Below are positions 12,001-17,220 of a stretch of 64,000 bases of DNA, piece after piece; within the stretch, counting starts at the first letter, position 1, and every line of letters begins with the position of its first letter. Below the pieces are notes generated by a model, which made no database searches, was not told where the DNA came from, and saw only the letters and a program-made list of their open reading frames with translations. The stretch comes from Lewinellaceae bacterium. Its GTDB lineage: Bacteria > Bacteroidota > Bacteroidia > Chitinophagales > Saprospiraceae. Location: NCBI GenBank assembly GCA_020636275.1, contig JACJYD010000004.1, positions 1 to 64,000 of the forward strand, given 5' to 3'. Both the position numbers and the translations under genes were made by a program.

Positions 12001-12458
12001 ACAATGTCCAGAAAGCCGTTTTCCTGCCTCCTTGTCACCTCCACCTCTATACCGAGGATCGTAGCGCCCGGTGGCACCGTCAGGCCGAAGTTAAATACGT
12101 TGAGGCATTCTGACACCTGGCCCTCGTCGATGGCATCGGAGTCAGCCCCCTGGTTGTTGCACTCGTCGGTGGCCCTACTGGTATGGTTCCAATCAATTCC
12201 ACTACAGGAACGGTTGGCGCTACCAGCATATGCCGACACCGAAGCAGGCGGAGGCGCAGTCAGCGTGGTCGAAACAGAATGCCAGGTGGCATGCGAATCG
12301 CCATTGCCGGAATTCCCATCCAAAGAGGGGTTGGCGTTAAGCCCGATGGCAAACAAAAAAGCCAACGGAAGGACAGCCAAAGCTGGCCGTACTCTTGCAA
12401 ATAATTGCACGAGCGGAACAGTGCTGCTCCAAGAGTTCATTTTGTTAGTGTTTTTCAT
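1..12458 (-). CDS. Giant secreted HYR-repeat protein (3' end beyond left edge)
   Basis: One reading frame stays open from the start codon at 12458 to the left edge, about 4,152 codons, with no stop and no C-terminus in the window. An N-terminal hydrophobic export segment (around LAVLPLAFLFAIGLNA) is followed by a non-repeat region to about residue 450. About 16 HYR-type domains of roughly 85 aa follow (11,080 down to 7,000), with recurring cores such as CPDD, DNCD, RTWTATDDCGN and VxDTxPP and two to four cysteines each. Next come further HYR-like domains, including five three-domain modules of about 248 aa, an alpha/beta domain (about residues 3,680-3,940), and more HYR domains to the edge. 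In-frame starts also exist at 12515 (first ATG after a stop), 12485 and 12440; 12458 is preferred because it gives a compact MKN-type signal peptide. HYR domains are known as extracellular adhesion modules. A T9SS C-terminal domain outside the window is inferred by analogy with the other giants here. All plus-strand frames over this region are antisense shadows. Confidence 0.93.
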   Translation of the reverse strand, partial: MKNTNKMNSWSSTVPLVQLFARVRPALAVLPLAFLFAIGLNANPSLDGNSGNGDSHATWHSVSTTLTAPPPASVSAYAGSANRSCSGIDWNHTSRATDECNNQGADSDAIDEGQVSECLNVFNFGLTVPPGATILGIEVEVTRRQENGFLDIVDYQVQLLDNGSEVGDNKADAGTVWPKFSYGSASYGGNADDWNAGFTPSNLSTLGVRLRAQGLNNPNYNLSSRNAYVDCVHVTVYYEETVGGCGSCNGPVTTVDATSDPSACLEDVEIVRHMDDPNCCNTASNVNCEVIKVLLHEDAHYVMFSFMGGLGQGMLFDKDCNLIATGAQELAMVERTNGAEICVTFCKEGSDDLTLDICTAPPCVEAEVDQIDDMSVCPEAEVGPIGITSTPPANPATAEFHWEVMGDDIGMANGMATGYPVEIPAFTATDVCGSSAVVTVYYMDGDCHSSMSFTITVEDHEAPALTCPDDIEVNSCADKDDTNITGVATVSDNCDLDIEEDLVYDDEKYDCGIARVWSAEDDCGNSSTCLQYITFNDEEPPSIICDPNPVVTCDMLDMIPENVTAMDNCDDDPVITYTDQIINKICWNRYTIKRTWKAVDHCGNQSLFEQWITVQDQVAPVITCPDDITVQCDESTEPDNTGEPTVDDNCIYEVSHEDEVIDGACEHSWTIIRTWTVTDDCNPDDSCEQTITVEDTTPPEISCPDDVTIECSDSQDPEVNENLGFASAEDNCDSDPEIDFSDARVDGNCEDNYTIVRTWTATDDCGNPSSCDQTITVVDTTEPEITCPDDYDVDADDLCQADLSPDAAGYATGTDNCDTDVDISHSDEYDTPDCEGEIYIIRTWVATDNCGNSSACVQNVHKDDETAPDITCPDDTEVYTDEACGYDADPELTGYATAEDNCSSVSIDYNDDVQPGDCIGKRIITRTWTAVDACENESECDQTITVLDETAPEIDCPEDYEVDADENCSADLTPDAAGYATGTDNCDPDPAISFEDEVVDGDCPGEIYITRTWTATDDCGNSTSCEQSVHMDDETPPVFQCCIPNPTINCDDEQDPYVNEDLGVPHAYDYCSEATVTYTDAITPGDCPGNYLITRTWRAEDECENVSQLKQYITVIDDEAPELTCPASYMGNMYISCEMDTSPDALGEAEADDNCDPEPSVDFKDLIVEGNCDHNYTIVRTWTTIDWCENEATCVQVIQVKDKKAPVLKCPTDVTVYSEEDCANDAYDFEEVGYATATDNCDDDVDVEMDELVEEICAGSMTITRTWTAEDDCGNIDECEQVVTVLDITPPDITCPPNMDVEADPEDCFDVDLSPDAMGWAEAEDECSDVDIEYTDETESDACDKYVYRTWTATDDCGNSNSCVQEIEVEDLTAPVISCPDDVEIDKDENCSFDDSPDALGYATAEDNCSSEPTIDYEDEPIEADCDGDTYFIRWWSATDECENVSYCDQRIEVEDHTAPEIECPADYTIELDAYCNPTVDLEDLATLGEATATDNCDDDPEIGYDDKECCPNEMCIGETKIERTWTAVDDCDNETECLQIIHIKDVTPPEIECPEDYEVDANENCDWPNGIDPTETGIPTAMDNCTGMIMYPANFTYEDEEGEADCAGEVYLTRTWTAYDDCGNSSTCEQEVHLGDDTPPVIECPDVYTVYTDENCEYDTDPEITGYPTGSDFCSEVTYEFEDVTEDGECVGAHVITRTWVGIDDCENESDPCEQTIYVEDNLAPVYTCPEDETVGTLKGVCYTVYEYEVSATDNCTAEGDILIELEEGPESGTQLELGEYYIEYHFYDDCENESMCSWTVTVVDDDGPVMACEPELLILYTDGNGECCVEATYEDPEAIDNCLGPVVNEVVDGLPSGSCFPVGVNVVTWKSTDEYGNESFCNVTIKVIDNDPPTIECPTSPDPLGLNANCLAKLPSYEDDAITTDNCGDVDVEQIPVENTTLTTGTYTVTLIATDASGNTAECEFEVEVTDEVDPLLACPDDIIVNNDVDKCGANVFWQAPAVNENCGSYTLEHWDGPMPSDYLAVGGPYTVTYKVTDDAGNTTFCDFDIFVNDMQMPNMVCQDITVELDADGNASITAADVDGGSGDNCELAGLEIDIDAFTCDNVGDNNVTLTGTDIYDNSASCVATVTVVDVTAPEILACGDDVVLDGCGLQLPDLTGGVEAEDACGVESITQNPIAGTNFGTQDGQELVVTLTVTDVNGNASTCEVTVSIEDTTPPVASCQEQLDAIIGTDGLFQVTAAMADQESWDDCGPVEILISRGAGYDISQYVDCEDALTGFVTMTLLVTDQAGNATECELTVDVYDLDAPTMVCQDITVYLDENGEVSITAEDVDGGSYDNCDLELAIDNDFFTCDNVGDNNVTLYGADPSGNEANCVATVTVVDNLPPDIITCADDVVLEGCGLQIPDLTGDVEAEDNCGVESITQNPVAGTDFGDMNEQEIVVTITVTDVNGNVSTCEVNVSVDDTTPPVAQCQDQLDAILDADGLFQVTAAMADNESWDDCGPVEILIGRGDGYDVSQYVDCDDAGLTVTMTLLVTDEAGNASTCEVSVDVYDNTAPTMQCQDITVYLDMNGEASITDDDVDGGSYDNCDVELSIDNGDFNCDNVGDNNVTLTGVDPSGNEAQCVATVTVVDDTAPTFTCPADQIVDGCDDLVPDLVSQVSNVWDNCGIAYIEQNPVAGTDFGQENGDFVVVTITVEDVNGNEATCEVTVTIQDTEDPYFQNCPDDFTVNNDVDLCGANVWWAQPVAFDNCVELDVELTDGPAPGDYLEVGPVYAVSYTATDAAGNTILCEFNVNVVDVQEPTMVCQDITVYLDENGDVSITAGAVNGGSYDNCYNVDLSIDEDAFTCENVGDNNVTLLGYDASGNASFCVATVTVVDNMAPTFTCPADQVVDGCDDLVPDLVSQVVDAEDNCGVASITQDPVAGVDFGQENGDFVVVTVSVEDVNGNVATCEVTVTIEDTEAPYFQNCPDDFTVNNDVDQCGANVWWAQPVAFDNCVELDVELTDGPAPGDYLEVGTTYTVEYTATDAAGNTITCSFDIDVYDVQDPTMVCQDITVYLDENGDAQINADMVDGGSYDNCSLKLDVSKNYFDCEDVGDNNVILSGIDASFNSAHCVATVTVEDNLAPTFTCPDDMTVDGCDDLVPDLVSLINDEEDNCGVAWIGQNPVAGLDFGSQNGDFVVVTIMVIDVNGNIGSCDVTITIDDTEEPYFQNCPGNFIVNNDVDKCGANVWWAQPVAFDNCVELEVELFDGPTPGSYIEVGTVETIGYRATDDAGNTTECTFTIQVEDMQNPDIECPFSFVTFGTDDGVCSYAVEGGILDATAWDNCSGLTLSNDLNDESSLNGEVLPEGETEITWTVVDAAGNEASCSMTVLIVDDEDPEVDYCPADVTIENDPGVCGAVYEYAVIFSDNCDDNLDLTLVNGLESGSTFPVGTTEVLWQAEDDADNYAECQFFVTVIDTEDPVIVCPDDIEIVMTVTPNGEVAFIEEGNATIESQGPCGVTLSYEAPEGTDNCDWVLTTLQSGLGAGPNYFQYGGTYTESYLVTDGAGNQAACAFTITIEDAQNPTITCPNNIVVENDPTICGAAVEYTYPLGVDNCPDWFIVQIEGPNSGQVFGLGNTQVTYQITDNAGNFVECSFQVRVVDAEAPVFYECAQDEDVLTSSNGTGDCSGEVPRLTDDVVVGDNCATEDLPAVALFYDEGYVDTQANCDGEAYNVRQHLINRGFQVILIDRLEDFDQWSDALAQANILVLPTMEGNDDFLADMPASVEDLLVTFVAENGGKLLTFGGGSGPNNAATTLNHLYGFGLVEDCCYNGNISYLNLGNALYTAFQNGPTSINHHFATQTVANVPFTGKKIYQMSTNGGTTVAWMPKGAGGEIIYFGWTFRLGGPLCTNADTEFTEVLDRALLELAGQGIIITQSPEAYSTFDGQHGDEMEVTISAIDYAGNESSCEVTLTLIDDEDPTIMCDNVATELENTPGICGYHVTDFSLDPTFNDNCHATMKHDYLSAPHLWTLNGALLPVGETTVTWTVTDDAGNSKFCVVTYTVEDTEAPVAMCIEEMDAVLNGDGYAQITPSMLDINSMDNCGLDTKLVSLDGENWEDEVDVDCSMAGTTVTAYLQVTDVAGNASVCEVEVSVYDYETPQIE
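640..1400 (-). other. Embedded alpha/beta (flavodoxin/GATase-like) domain in the HYR giant
   Basis: Within the giant frame, about 250 residues break the HYR pattern. Translation reads AVALFYDEGYVD, then a helix-like stretch EAYNVRQHLINRGF, a strand QVILID, ANILVLPTMEG, FVAENGGKLLTFGG, a segment rich in Asn/Leu and small residues, GGEIIYFGWTFRLGG and a final helix FTEVLDRALLELAGQ. Alternating hydrophobic strands and amphipathic helices ending in Gly-rich turns suggest a Rossmann-like fold of the ThuA/class-I amidotransferase or DUF4350 kind. I see no convincing catalytic Cys-His-Glu set. HYR domains resume on both sides in the same frame, so it is an insertion and not a gene boundary. The fold is inferred from pattern only. 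Confidence 0.6.
2570..6290 (-). repeat. Five ~740-bp higher-order modules inside the HYR giant
   Basis: A near-identical motif, tatcctggca followed in four of five copies by aaccat, recurs at 3281, 4019, 4754, 5504 and 6260. The spacings of 738, 735, 750 and 756 bp are all multiples of three. Another shared block (gttgtgcccaccatacgttg) recurs near 2740, 3470 and 4210. Each module encodes three successive HYR-like domains: one with DITVYLDENG and GGSYDNC, one starting FTCPAD, and one with NCPDDFTVNNDV or a variant. DNA-level similarity points to recent tandem expansion by unequal exchange. Confidence 0.85.
7000..11080 (-). repeat. ~255-bp tandem HYR unit array
   Basis: The phrase gtccaggtacg or a close variant recurs about every 250-260 bp (near 7605, 7880, 8405, 8660, 8915, 9170, 9420, 9675, 9930, 10180, 10435 and 10670). 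It marks the RTWTA strand of consecutive 85-aa HYR domains. Units differ more from each other than the 740-bp modules do, so this array is the older part of the gene. Confidence 0.8.
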
Positions 12459-12549
12459 GAGATCGAATGTTGTAGTAGTAGGCATAATGCAGGTCTTTGT
12501 AAACTTGGGTTTCATGAGATCAAACTATAGTAGTGAAGGTCGTCTTTTC

Positions 12550-12591
12550 AAAAAAAATCCCTTTGGCATGGTTCTTGTCCACAGCAAAGGG
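12550..12591 (-). terminator. Terminator-like hairpin in the leader of the giant gene
   Basis: Read on the minus strand, a CCCTTTG/CAAAGGG stem (12585-12591 with 12559-12565, 19-nt loop) is followed at once by A and eight T (12558-12550). It lies between the candidate promoter at 12966 and the start codon, so it could act as an attenuator or end a short upstream transcript. The stem is only 7 bp, so the call is weak. Confidence 0.35.
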
Positions 12592-12849
12592 GGCGCTATT
12601 TTTTGAAGAGGTAATCCCGTCCTGAATACATGCGTTGTTGTTGGCGCTACCAAGTTGTATAAATGCACAAAGCCCGCGTTGACAAGCAGCAGCTTGGCCA
12701 AGCAGGCTATTCGAAAAAGTCAGAAAATAACTGGCTTCGTTATGCATGGATTACAACTTGTTTTTTCTACAAGCTGAATCTCAAACACCAAATAAAACTT
12801 CAGAAGGCTTACCCTTGAGAAAAATATTGAGACATTAAATCGGTTGGGA

Positions 12850-12858
12850 GGGGGGGGG
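12850..12858. repeat. G9 homopolymer tract
   Basis: Nine consecutive G on the plus strand (C9 on the coding strand of the giant), inside a gggag context, in the leader upstream of the HYR giant. Homopolymeric G/C tracts of this length are prone to slipped-strand changes. Confidence 0.8.
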
Positions 12859-12965
12859 AGCGTGAATAAGTTAAAATATTAACGCTCTGATTGTCAAAGG
12901 GTAAAGTTTACTTCATACATTTTTCAGGTTACGAGATCACAACTTGTTATAAAAATAGCGCACTG

Positions 12966-12973
12966 CAAATATA
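12966..12973 (-). promoter_or_regulatory. Candidate -7 box for the HYR giant
   Basis: The minus strand reads TATATTTG, an exact match to the Bacteroidota -7 consensus TAnnTTTG. No TTG/TTTG -33 element is visible about 19 bp upstream, and the box is some 500 bp from the start codon. Confidence 0.3.
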
Positions 12974-13099
12974 ACGAAACCCTTTATATCGCGCAGGATT
13001 CAGTTAAATTTTTTTAAAGAAATATGAAAAAAAATGAAGGGGTAGCTGGTCATTTTTTGCAAATCGCTCATTTTCAGTAACCCACCCAAATCACCACCT

Positions 13100-16000
13100 C
13101 TAATTACTAATCTCCACCACCCCATTCCGGATAAACGTCTCCCCGATCACCTGGTAGAAATACACCCCTGCCGGAACGTTAATGTCCTGCCAAACTCCTT
13201 CCGGTCCTTCGAAAAAATAGCGGGCTACACGCCTGCCCTGGGCATCGTAGAGCCAAATGCGGCAGGTTTCCTGCCTGCCGGTCCGGATGACCAGCGCCTG
13301 GCCGGAAGGACGCGGATTGGGGAATACCTGCACGGCCGGTACAGGATCGGGATGCCCCTCCTGCACCGCGGAGGTCTGCTCATTGGTATTGACCAATAGC
13401 CATTGGGCGCCGCCGGCCAGGGAAGTGCCTTCTTCAAAAAAGACAGTCCCATCCGACCCCTCCTGGGCGCCGGTAGCTGCATCCCAGGAAAACCAGAACG
13501 GACCAAATCCATTATCCATCCTGCGATACAAGAGAATGCCCGCGGGGTTTTGCACGTCAAAGGCAGATACGGGCCCTACCCCTTCCAGGGTCATGGATGG
13601 GTTGGCAAAGGAATTGTTGGTCCCGTAGTGATTCAGGATCCAATAGCCCTGAGTGGAAGGCCAGACCGGATCGGGCGAAATATCGACAGGCACGACGAGG
13701 CGGCTGAGCACGACCTCGCCCCCGGGGACTGCAGGCCCAAACCCGAGTGTAGCCCCTGTGTTGTCAAAAGAATACACACCGGGCGTCGATACATCGAGTC
13801 GCTTACTGACTCCCTTCCCTGCGGGCACATTCGAGAAAATACGGGTTGCAGCCCCGGCCAACGAAGCGTGGTAGACCCTGGCGCGGTCGAGGACGACGCC
13901 CCCGGGTTCGTTAAACTGGTAATAGGCCAGCAGGGTCGTATCGGCCAGGGGATCTTTGGTCAGGTGTCGCAACTCCCGGATCTCGTCCTGGCTCAGGGAG
14001 CGGTTCCAAAGGCATACTTCGTCGATCTCCCCCTTGAAATGGCGGCTGCTCCAACCGCGGTCCTTCCCGATCTGGGTGCTGGGCGCCAAGGATACCGAAT
14101 CGCAGGTAGCATTAAAGGAAACCCCTTTCCCATTCAGGTAAAGAGTGGCTTTGCCGGGTTCAATGACCAGCGCTACATGCGACCAGCTGCCGTCCTCCAC
14201 GGTCAGTCCGGAACTCAACCACCAGTGCTGTCCGCCCCAGTGAAAGCCCAACTCGTTGTTGTCGCGCAAATTGATGCCGGAAGCGTTTTCGCGCATGACC
14301 AGCCCCGCATAGGAAGGTTGCGGCCCATCGGGTTTGATCCAGGCGGAAATGGTAAAGGTATTGCTCTTCCCCCCACCGAGCGTGGGAATGACGGCATAGC
14401 CGGGTTCGTCGTTGCCGCCCAGCGCCAGGGCCATGCCGGGAATAGTATCTGCGCTGCACCCGTCGATCACGGTCAGGTAATCTTCAAGGGTTTGGCTGAA
14501 TTGCTGCCCTTGGGCATCGGTGACGGTCAGCGTGACGGAGTAGGTCCCCGGCGCGTTGTACGTCACTTTGGGGTTGCGCAAACCGGAGGCATCGGGGTTG
14601 CCTCCTGGGAACTCCCATTGCCAGCTCACCCCCGCTGTTTGTTTCAGAATGGAATGGTCGTTAAAGAAAAAGGTATCGCGCAGGCAGTGAGACACCACCT
14701 TGTCTACCCCGATCTGCGCATAGGTCGGCGAGGGTTCGTAGAGATCGGTTTGCCAAATGGAGCGGTTCCAGGTGGCCGTACGGATCTTCCCGTCCCGGTA
14801 AAAGGGTTTGAGCAAGTTGGGCTCGGCGCTCAGGGGGAAACCCTCCCCGTGCAGTTCCCAATCGCTCATGTCGTTATTTCGATAAAAAATGCCGCCCTTG
14901 CAACCCAGGTATACCCCGCCGGTCCCAAACTGGGGAAGGATGGAATAGGGAGAAAAACCGTCGAGGGTGGTCGTGGTCATATTTTCCCAGCTCAGTCCGC
15001 CGTCGATGGTCCGGAAGACCTTGTTCCCATTCGGCCCATAGGTCAGCGTCATCCATAGGGTGTCGGGGTGCAGTTTGTCGAGGGCCAGGGCCATGTTGCG
15101 CCAGTTGTTGTTTCCGGTCACAGAGTTGGCGGGCGTCACTTCTGTCCAGGTCTGGCCGCCGTTTTCCGTGCGCCAGATCTTGCGGTTGGAACTTCGCTGC
15201 ACCACGTACAGGATTTTCGGATCGGACCAGGCGATCTCGATGTCGGAGAGTTTATCGCCGGTATTAGCGCCAAAGGCATGCACGAGTTCGAAGGAACTAC
15301 CGCCGTTTTCCGTTTTCCAGAGTTTATTCTCAAAACCGATCCAGGCTCTGTTCCAGCAATGGGGATCCCATTCCCATTCACTGCATTCGCCTTCCACATA
15401 GCTCTCGTTGGGCCAGAGGCCGACCGGGAAGGACAGGACCGGTTCTTCGGGCGAGGTGGGAATGATCCGTCCGCCGATGTCGGAAAAATAGGTACGCCGG
15501 TTTTCCCCGAAGTTGACGTATCCGGTAGCGGCTTCGGCGCCTCCCAAACGGAGGAAGAGCCCGTCGGGGTATGTTTCGTAGTGGACGCTGTTGCCGTTGT
15601 GGTAACGGCCGCCTACGAGGATATCTTCGTTCCAGCCGGTGTCGAAGCCCCAGAACTGACTCGACACGATGCCGTTGTTTCGGGCCTCGTGGCTTTGGAA
15701 GAAGTCGGTCGAGTAATTGACGCCGCCGTCGCAGGCCAGCCAGGTTTCCGTGCCATAGCTCCGGATGTCCTGAATGTCGGGGTGTATCCAGGAGAGGGAA
15801 CCGCCGTACCCTCCCATCTGTTGGAAAGTGGCGCCGCCGGTCGTCGATTTCCAGAGGCTGGTCCCTCCGGTGAGGAGTTGGTCGGGGTTGGTATGGGAAA
15901 CGGAGATAGCCAGGTCATAGAACCCCTGCTGGTATCCGGCATCGATAGGATTGATGGTCATGAGGTTGGGATGAGCTGCGCTGTAGGGCCCCCCGATCTG

Positions 16001-17113
16001 TCCTCCGGGCAAGGTCCAGCTCTCCCCTGCATCGTCGCTGCGGTAGACGCCGATAAAGCCATCGTCGCCAGCCTTGGACTGCCCGATGAGGATGCAGTAG
16101 ACCCGGTCGGGGTTGGCGGGGGTGGTGCTGAGCCGGGCCCCACCGTCGAAGCGGGCCGGATCGGTCCCGTTGAACCAGCCGCTATCTTTGAGTTGAAAGC
16201 TAAGGCCGAAGTCTTCCGATTTGAAGAATTCGGACCGTTTTGCCGCCGCATTGGTCTTGAGGAGATAGACCACGTTTCCGGCGCCGGGTTGGAAATCGAG
16301 GTCCCAACATTCTACGTTATATATATGTACCCAATTTTGCCCGGAATCGGCACTTCGAAAGTATCCCTTGTTGGTAGCCGCCATAACGATCCAGGGCTTG
16401 GTCGGGTGAACCGCGAGTTCGTGCACCCACAAGCCGTTAAAGGTCAGGGACGGCGCCCAGGTCTGACCGCCGTCGGTGGTTTTATAGATCACGCCGTTGG
16501 TGCCGAAAAAGGTCGTATCGGGATCGAAGGGATGAATGGCGATGGCCCGGACGGCGCCGGTAGCGATGGCCGGGTCGGTAACGGGGTTCCAGGTCAGCCC
16601 TTTATCCGTCGATTTGTATACCCCTCCTCCTTCCGCGCCGCAGTATACCACATTGGGGTCGGACAGCGAGCGGGCCAATCCGTAGACATTGGCCTGCCAG
16701 GACACTTGCTCCTGGGGGCCGTCATTGGTCAGATTGACGGTCTCAAAAGGGCCGAGGCATCCCCAGGTTGTATTGACCGGACCTCTGGCATTCAGAAAAT
16801 CCCGCCGGGCCTTTTCCAGTGCCAGTTGCTCCTCGACCGAAGGCATTTCCACAAAGCCCTGCGCATTGACGAAAGGATCCACGGCACGACGCCAGCGCTT
16901 GTAGTATTGGGTGTGGTAGGACTTTTCAAAATCATGCAGCTGGTAATAAGCATCGAAAGCCTGATCGACAGCCCGTACGTTCGGGTTATCGGAATACATC
17001 GCCTGCGCCCAGGGCGGGAGCGAAGGATCGGAGGCGGGGTATTTTACTTGTTGAGTGAAGAGTGAAACGTGAAGGGTGAAAAGCAGGAGGAGGGAAAAAA
17101 TTATGGCCTTCAT
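13100..17113 (-). CDS. T9SS-exported BNR-propeller / PKD / LamG protein
   Basis: 1,337 aa. A signal peptide (MKAIIFSLLLLFTLHVSLFT) precedes a long region with sortilin/BNR-type propeller strands (about residues 120-800) of the form YKSTDKGLTWNPV, YRSDDAGESWTL and FRTIDGGLSWENM. A PKD domain follows (about 810-885, WQWEFPGGNP and YSVTLTVTDAQG), then a LamG/concanavalin-like domain (about 890-1070, FTISAWIKPDG and GEIDEVCLWNRSLSQDEI) and a type A T9SS C-terminal domain (about 1257-1337, VQVFPNPRPSGQ and PAGVYFYQV). The product is expected at the cell surface or outside the cell, binding or acting on glycans or proteins. No catalytic residues could be assigned. It lies downstream of the cyclase gene on the same strand but is separated from it by a strong palindrome, so it is probably a separate transcript. 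Confidence 0.92.
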   Translation of the reverse strand: MKAIIFSLLLLFTLHVSLFTQQVKYPASDPSLPPWAQAMYSDNPNVRAVDQAFDAYYQLHDFEKSYHTQYYKRWRRAVDPFVNAQGFVEMPSVEEQLALEKARRDFLNARGPVNTTWGCLGPFETVNLTNDGPQEQVSWQANVYGLARSLSDPNVVYCGAEGGGVYKSTDKGLTWNPVTDPAIATGAVRAIAIHPFDPDTTFFGTNGVIYKTTDGGQTWAPSLTFNGLWVHELAVHPTKPWIVMAATNKGYFRSADSGQNWVHIYNVECWDLDFQPGAGNVVYLLKTNAAAKRSEFFKSEDFGLSFQLKDSGWFNGTDPARFDGGARLSTTPANPDRVYCILIGQSKAGDDGFIGVYRSDDAGESWTLPGGQIGGPYSAAHPNLMTINPIDAGYQQGFYDLAISVSHTNPDQLLTGGTSLWKSTTGGATFQQMGGYGGSLSWIHPDIQDIRSYGTETWLACDGGVNYSTDFFQSHEARNNGIVSSQFWGFDTGWNEDILVGGRYHNGNSVHYETYPDGLFLRLGGAEAATGYVNFGENRRTYFSDIGGRIIPTSPEEPVLSFPVGLWPNESYVEGECSEWEWDPHCWNRAWIGFENKLWKTENGGSSFELVHAFGANTGDKLSDIEIAWSDPKILYVVQRSSNRKIWRTENGGQTWTEVTPANSVTGNNNWRNMALALDKLHPDTLWMTLTYGPNGNKVFRTIDGGLSWENMTTTTLDGFSPYSILPQFGTGGVYLGCKGGIFYRNNDMSDWELHGEGFPLSAEPNLLKPFYRDGKIRTATWNRSIWQTDLYEPSPTYAQIGVDKVVSHCLRDTFFFNDHSILKQTAGVSWQWEFPGGNPDASGLRNPKVTYNAPGTYSVTLTVTDAQGQQFSQTLEDYLTVIDGCSADTIPGMALALGGNDEPGYAVIPTLGGGKSNTFTISAWIKPDGPQPSYAGLVMRENASGINLRDNNELGFHWGGQHWWLSSGLTVEDGSWSHVALVIEPGKATLYLNGKGVSFNATCDSVSLAPSTQIGKDRGWSSRHFKGEIDEVCLWNRSLSQDEIRELRHLTKDPLADTTLLAYYQFNEPGGVVLDRARVYHASLAGAATRIFSNVPAGKGVSKRLDVSTPGVYSFDNTGATLGFGPAVPGGEVVLSRLVVPVDISPDPVWPSTQGYWILNHYGTNNSFANPSMTLEGVGPVSAFDVQNPAGILLYRRMDNGFGPFWFSWDAATGAQEGSDGTVFFEEGTSLAGGAQWLLVNTNEQTSAVQEGHPDPVPAVQVFPNPRPSGQALVIRTGRQETCRIWLYDAQGRRVARYFFEGPEGVWQDINVPAGVYFYQVIGETFIRNGVVEISN

Positions 17114-17133
17114 TAAAAATGAGTTTTTTTTTT

Positions 17134-17202
17134 AGTTTTTAAGTTTATAAGGGTATGGGTTTTTAACGCCGAAAAACTCATACCCTTATAAACTTAAAAA
17201 CT
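17134..17202. terminator. Palindromic terminator element, family 2 copy 1
   Basis: Arms 17134-17164 and 17172-17202 are 31 bp long and complementary except at one position, with a 7-nt loop (aacgccg). The sequence is A/T-rich with a GGGTAT core. It lies directly after the cyclase stop codon (minus strand) and before the BNR gene. A second copy lies at 21850-21920. Confidence 0.75.
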
Positions 17203-17220
17203 TTCTCCAAAGGAGAAACA

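Larger units (their letters stand above)
12459..13099. other. 640-bp leader/intergenic region before the HYR giant
   Basis: No convincing gene. A 75-codon minus frame at 12520-12747 has no recognisable features and is probably chance. The region is AT-rich and contains a -7 box match (12966-12973), a run of nine G (12850-12858), a terminator-like hairpin (12550-12591), and the sequence gatctcatgaaa twice (around 12515 and 12458), so the true start of the giant is ambiguous. The unusually long leader suggests regulation after transcription starts, but that is inference. Confidence 0.6.

Noticed and set aside
12520..12747. 75-codon minus frame in the leader of the HYR giant
   Set aside because: Composition is not gene-like, it overlaps the terminator-like hairpin, and there is no recognisable motif.
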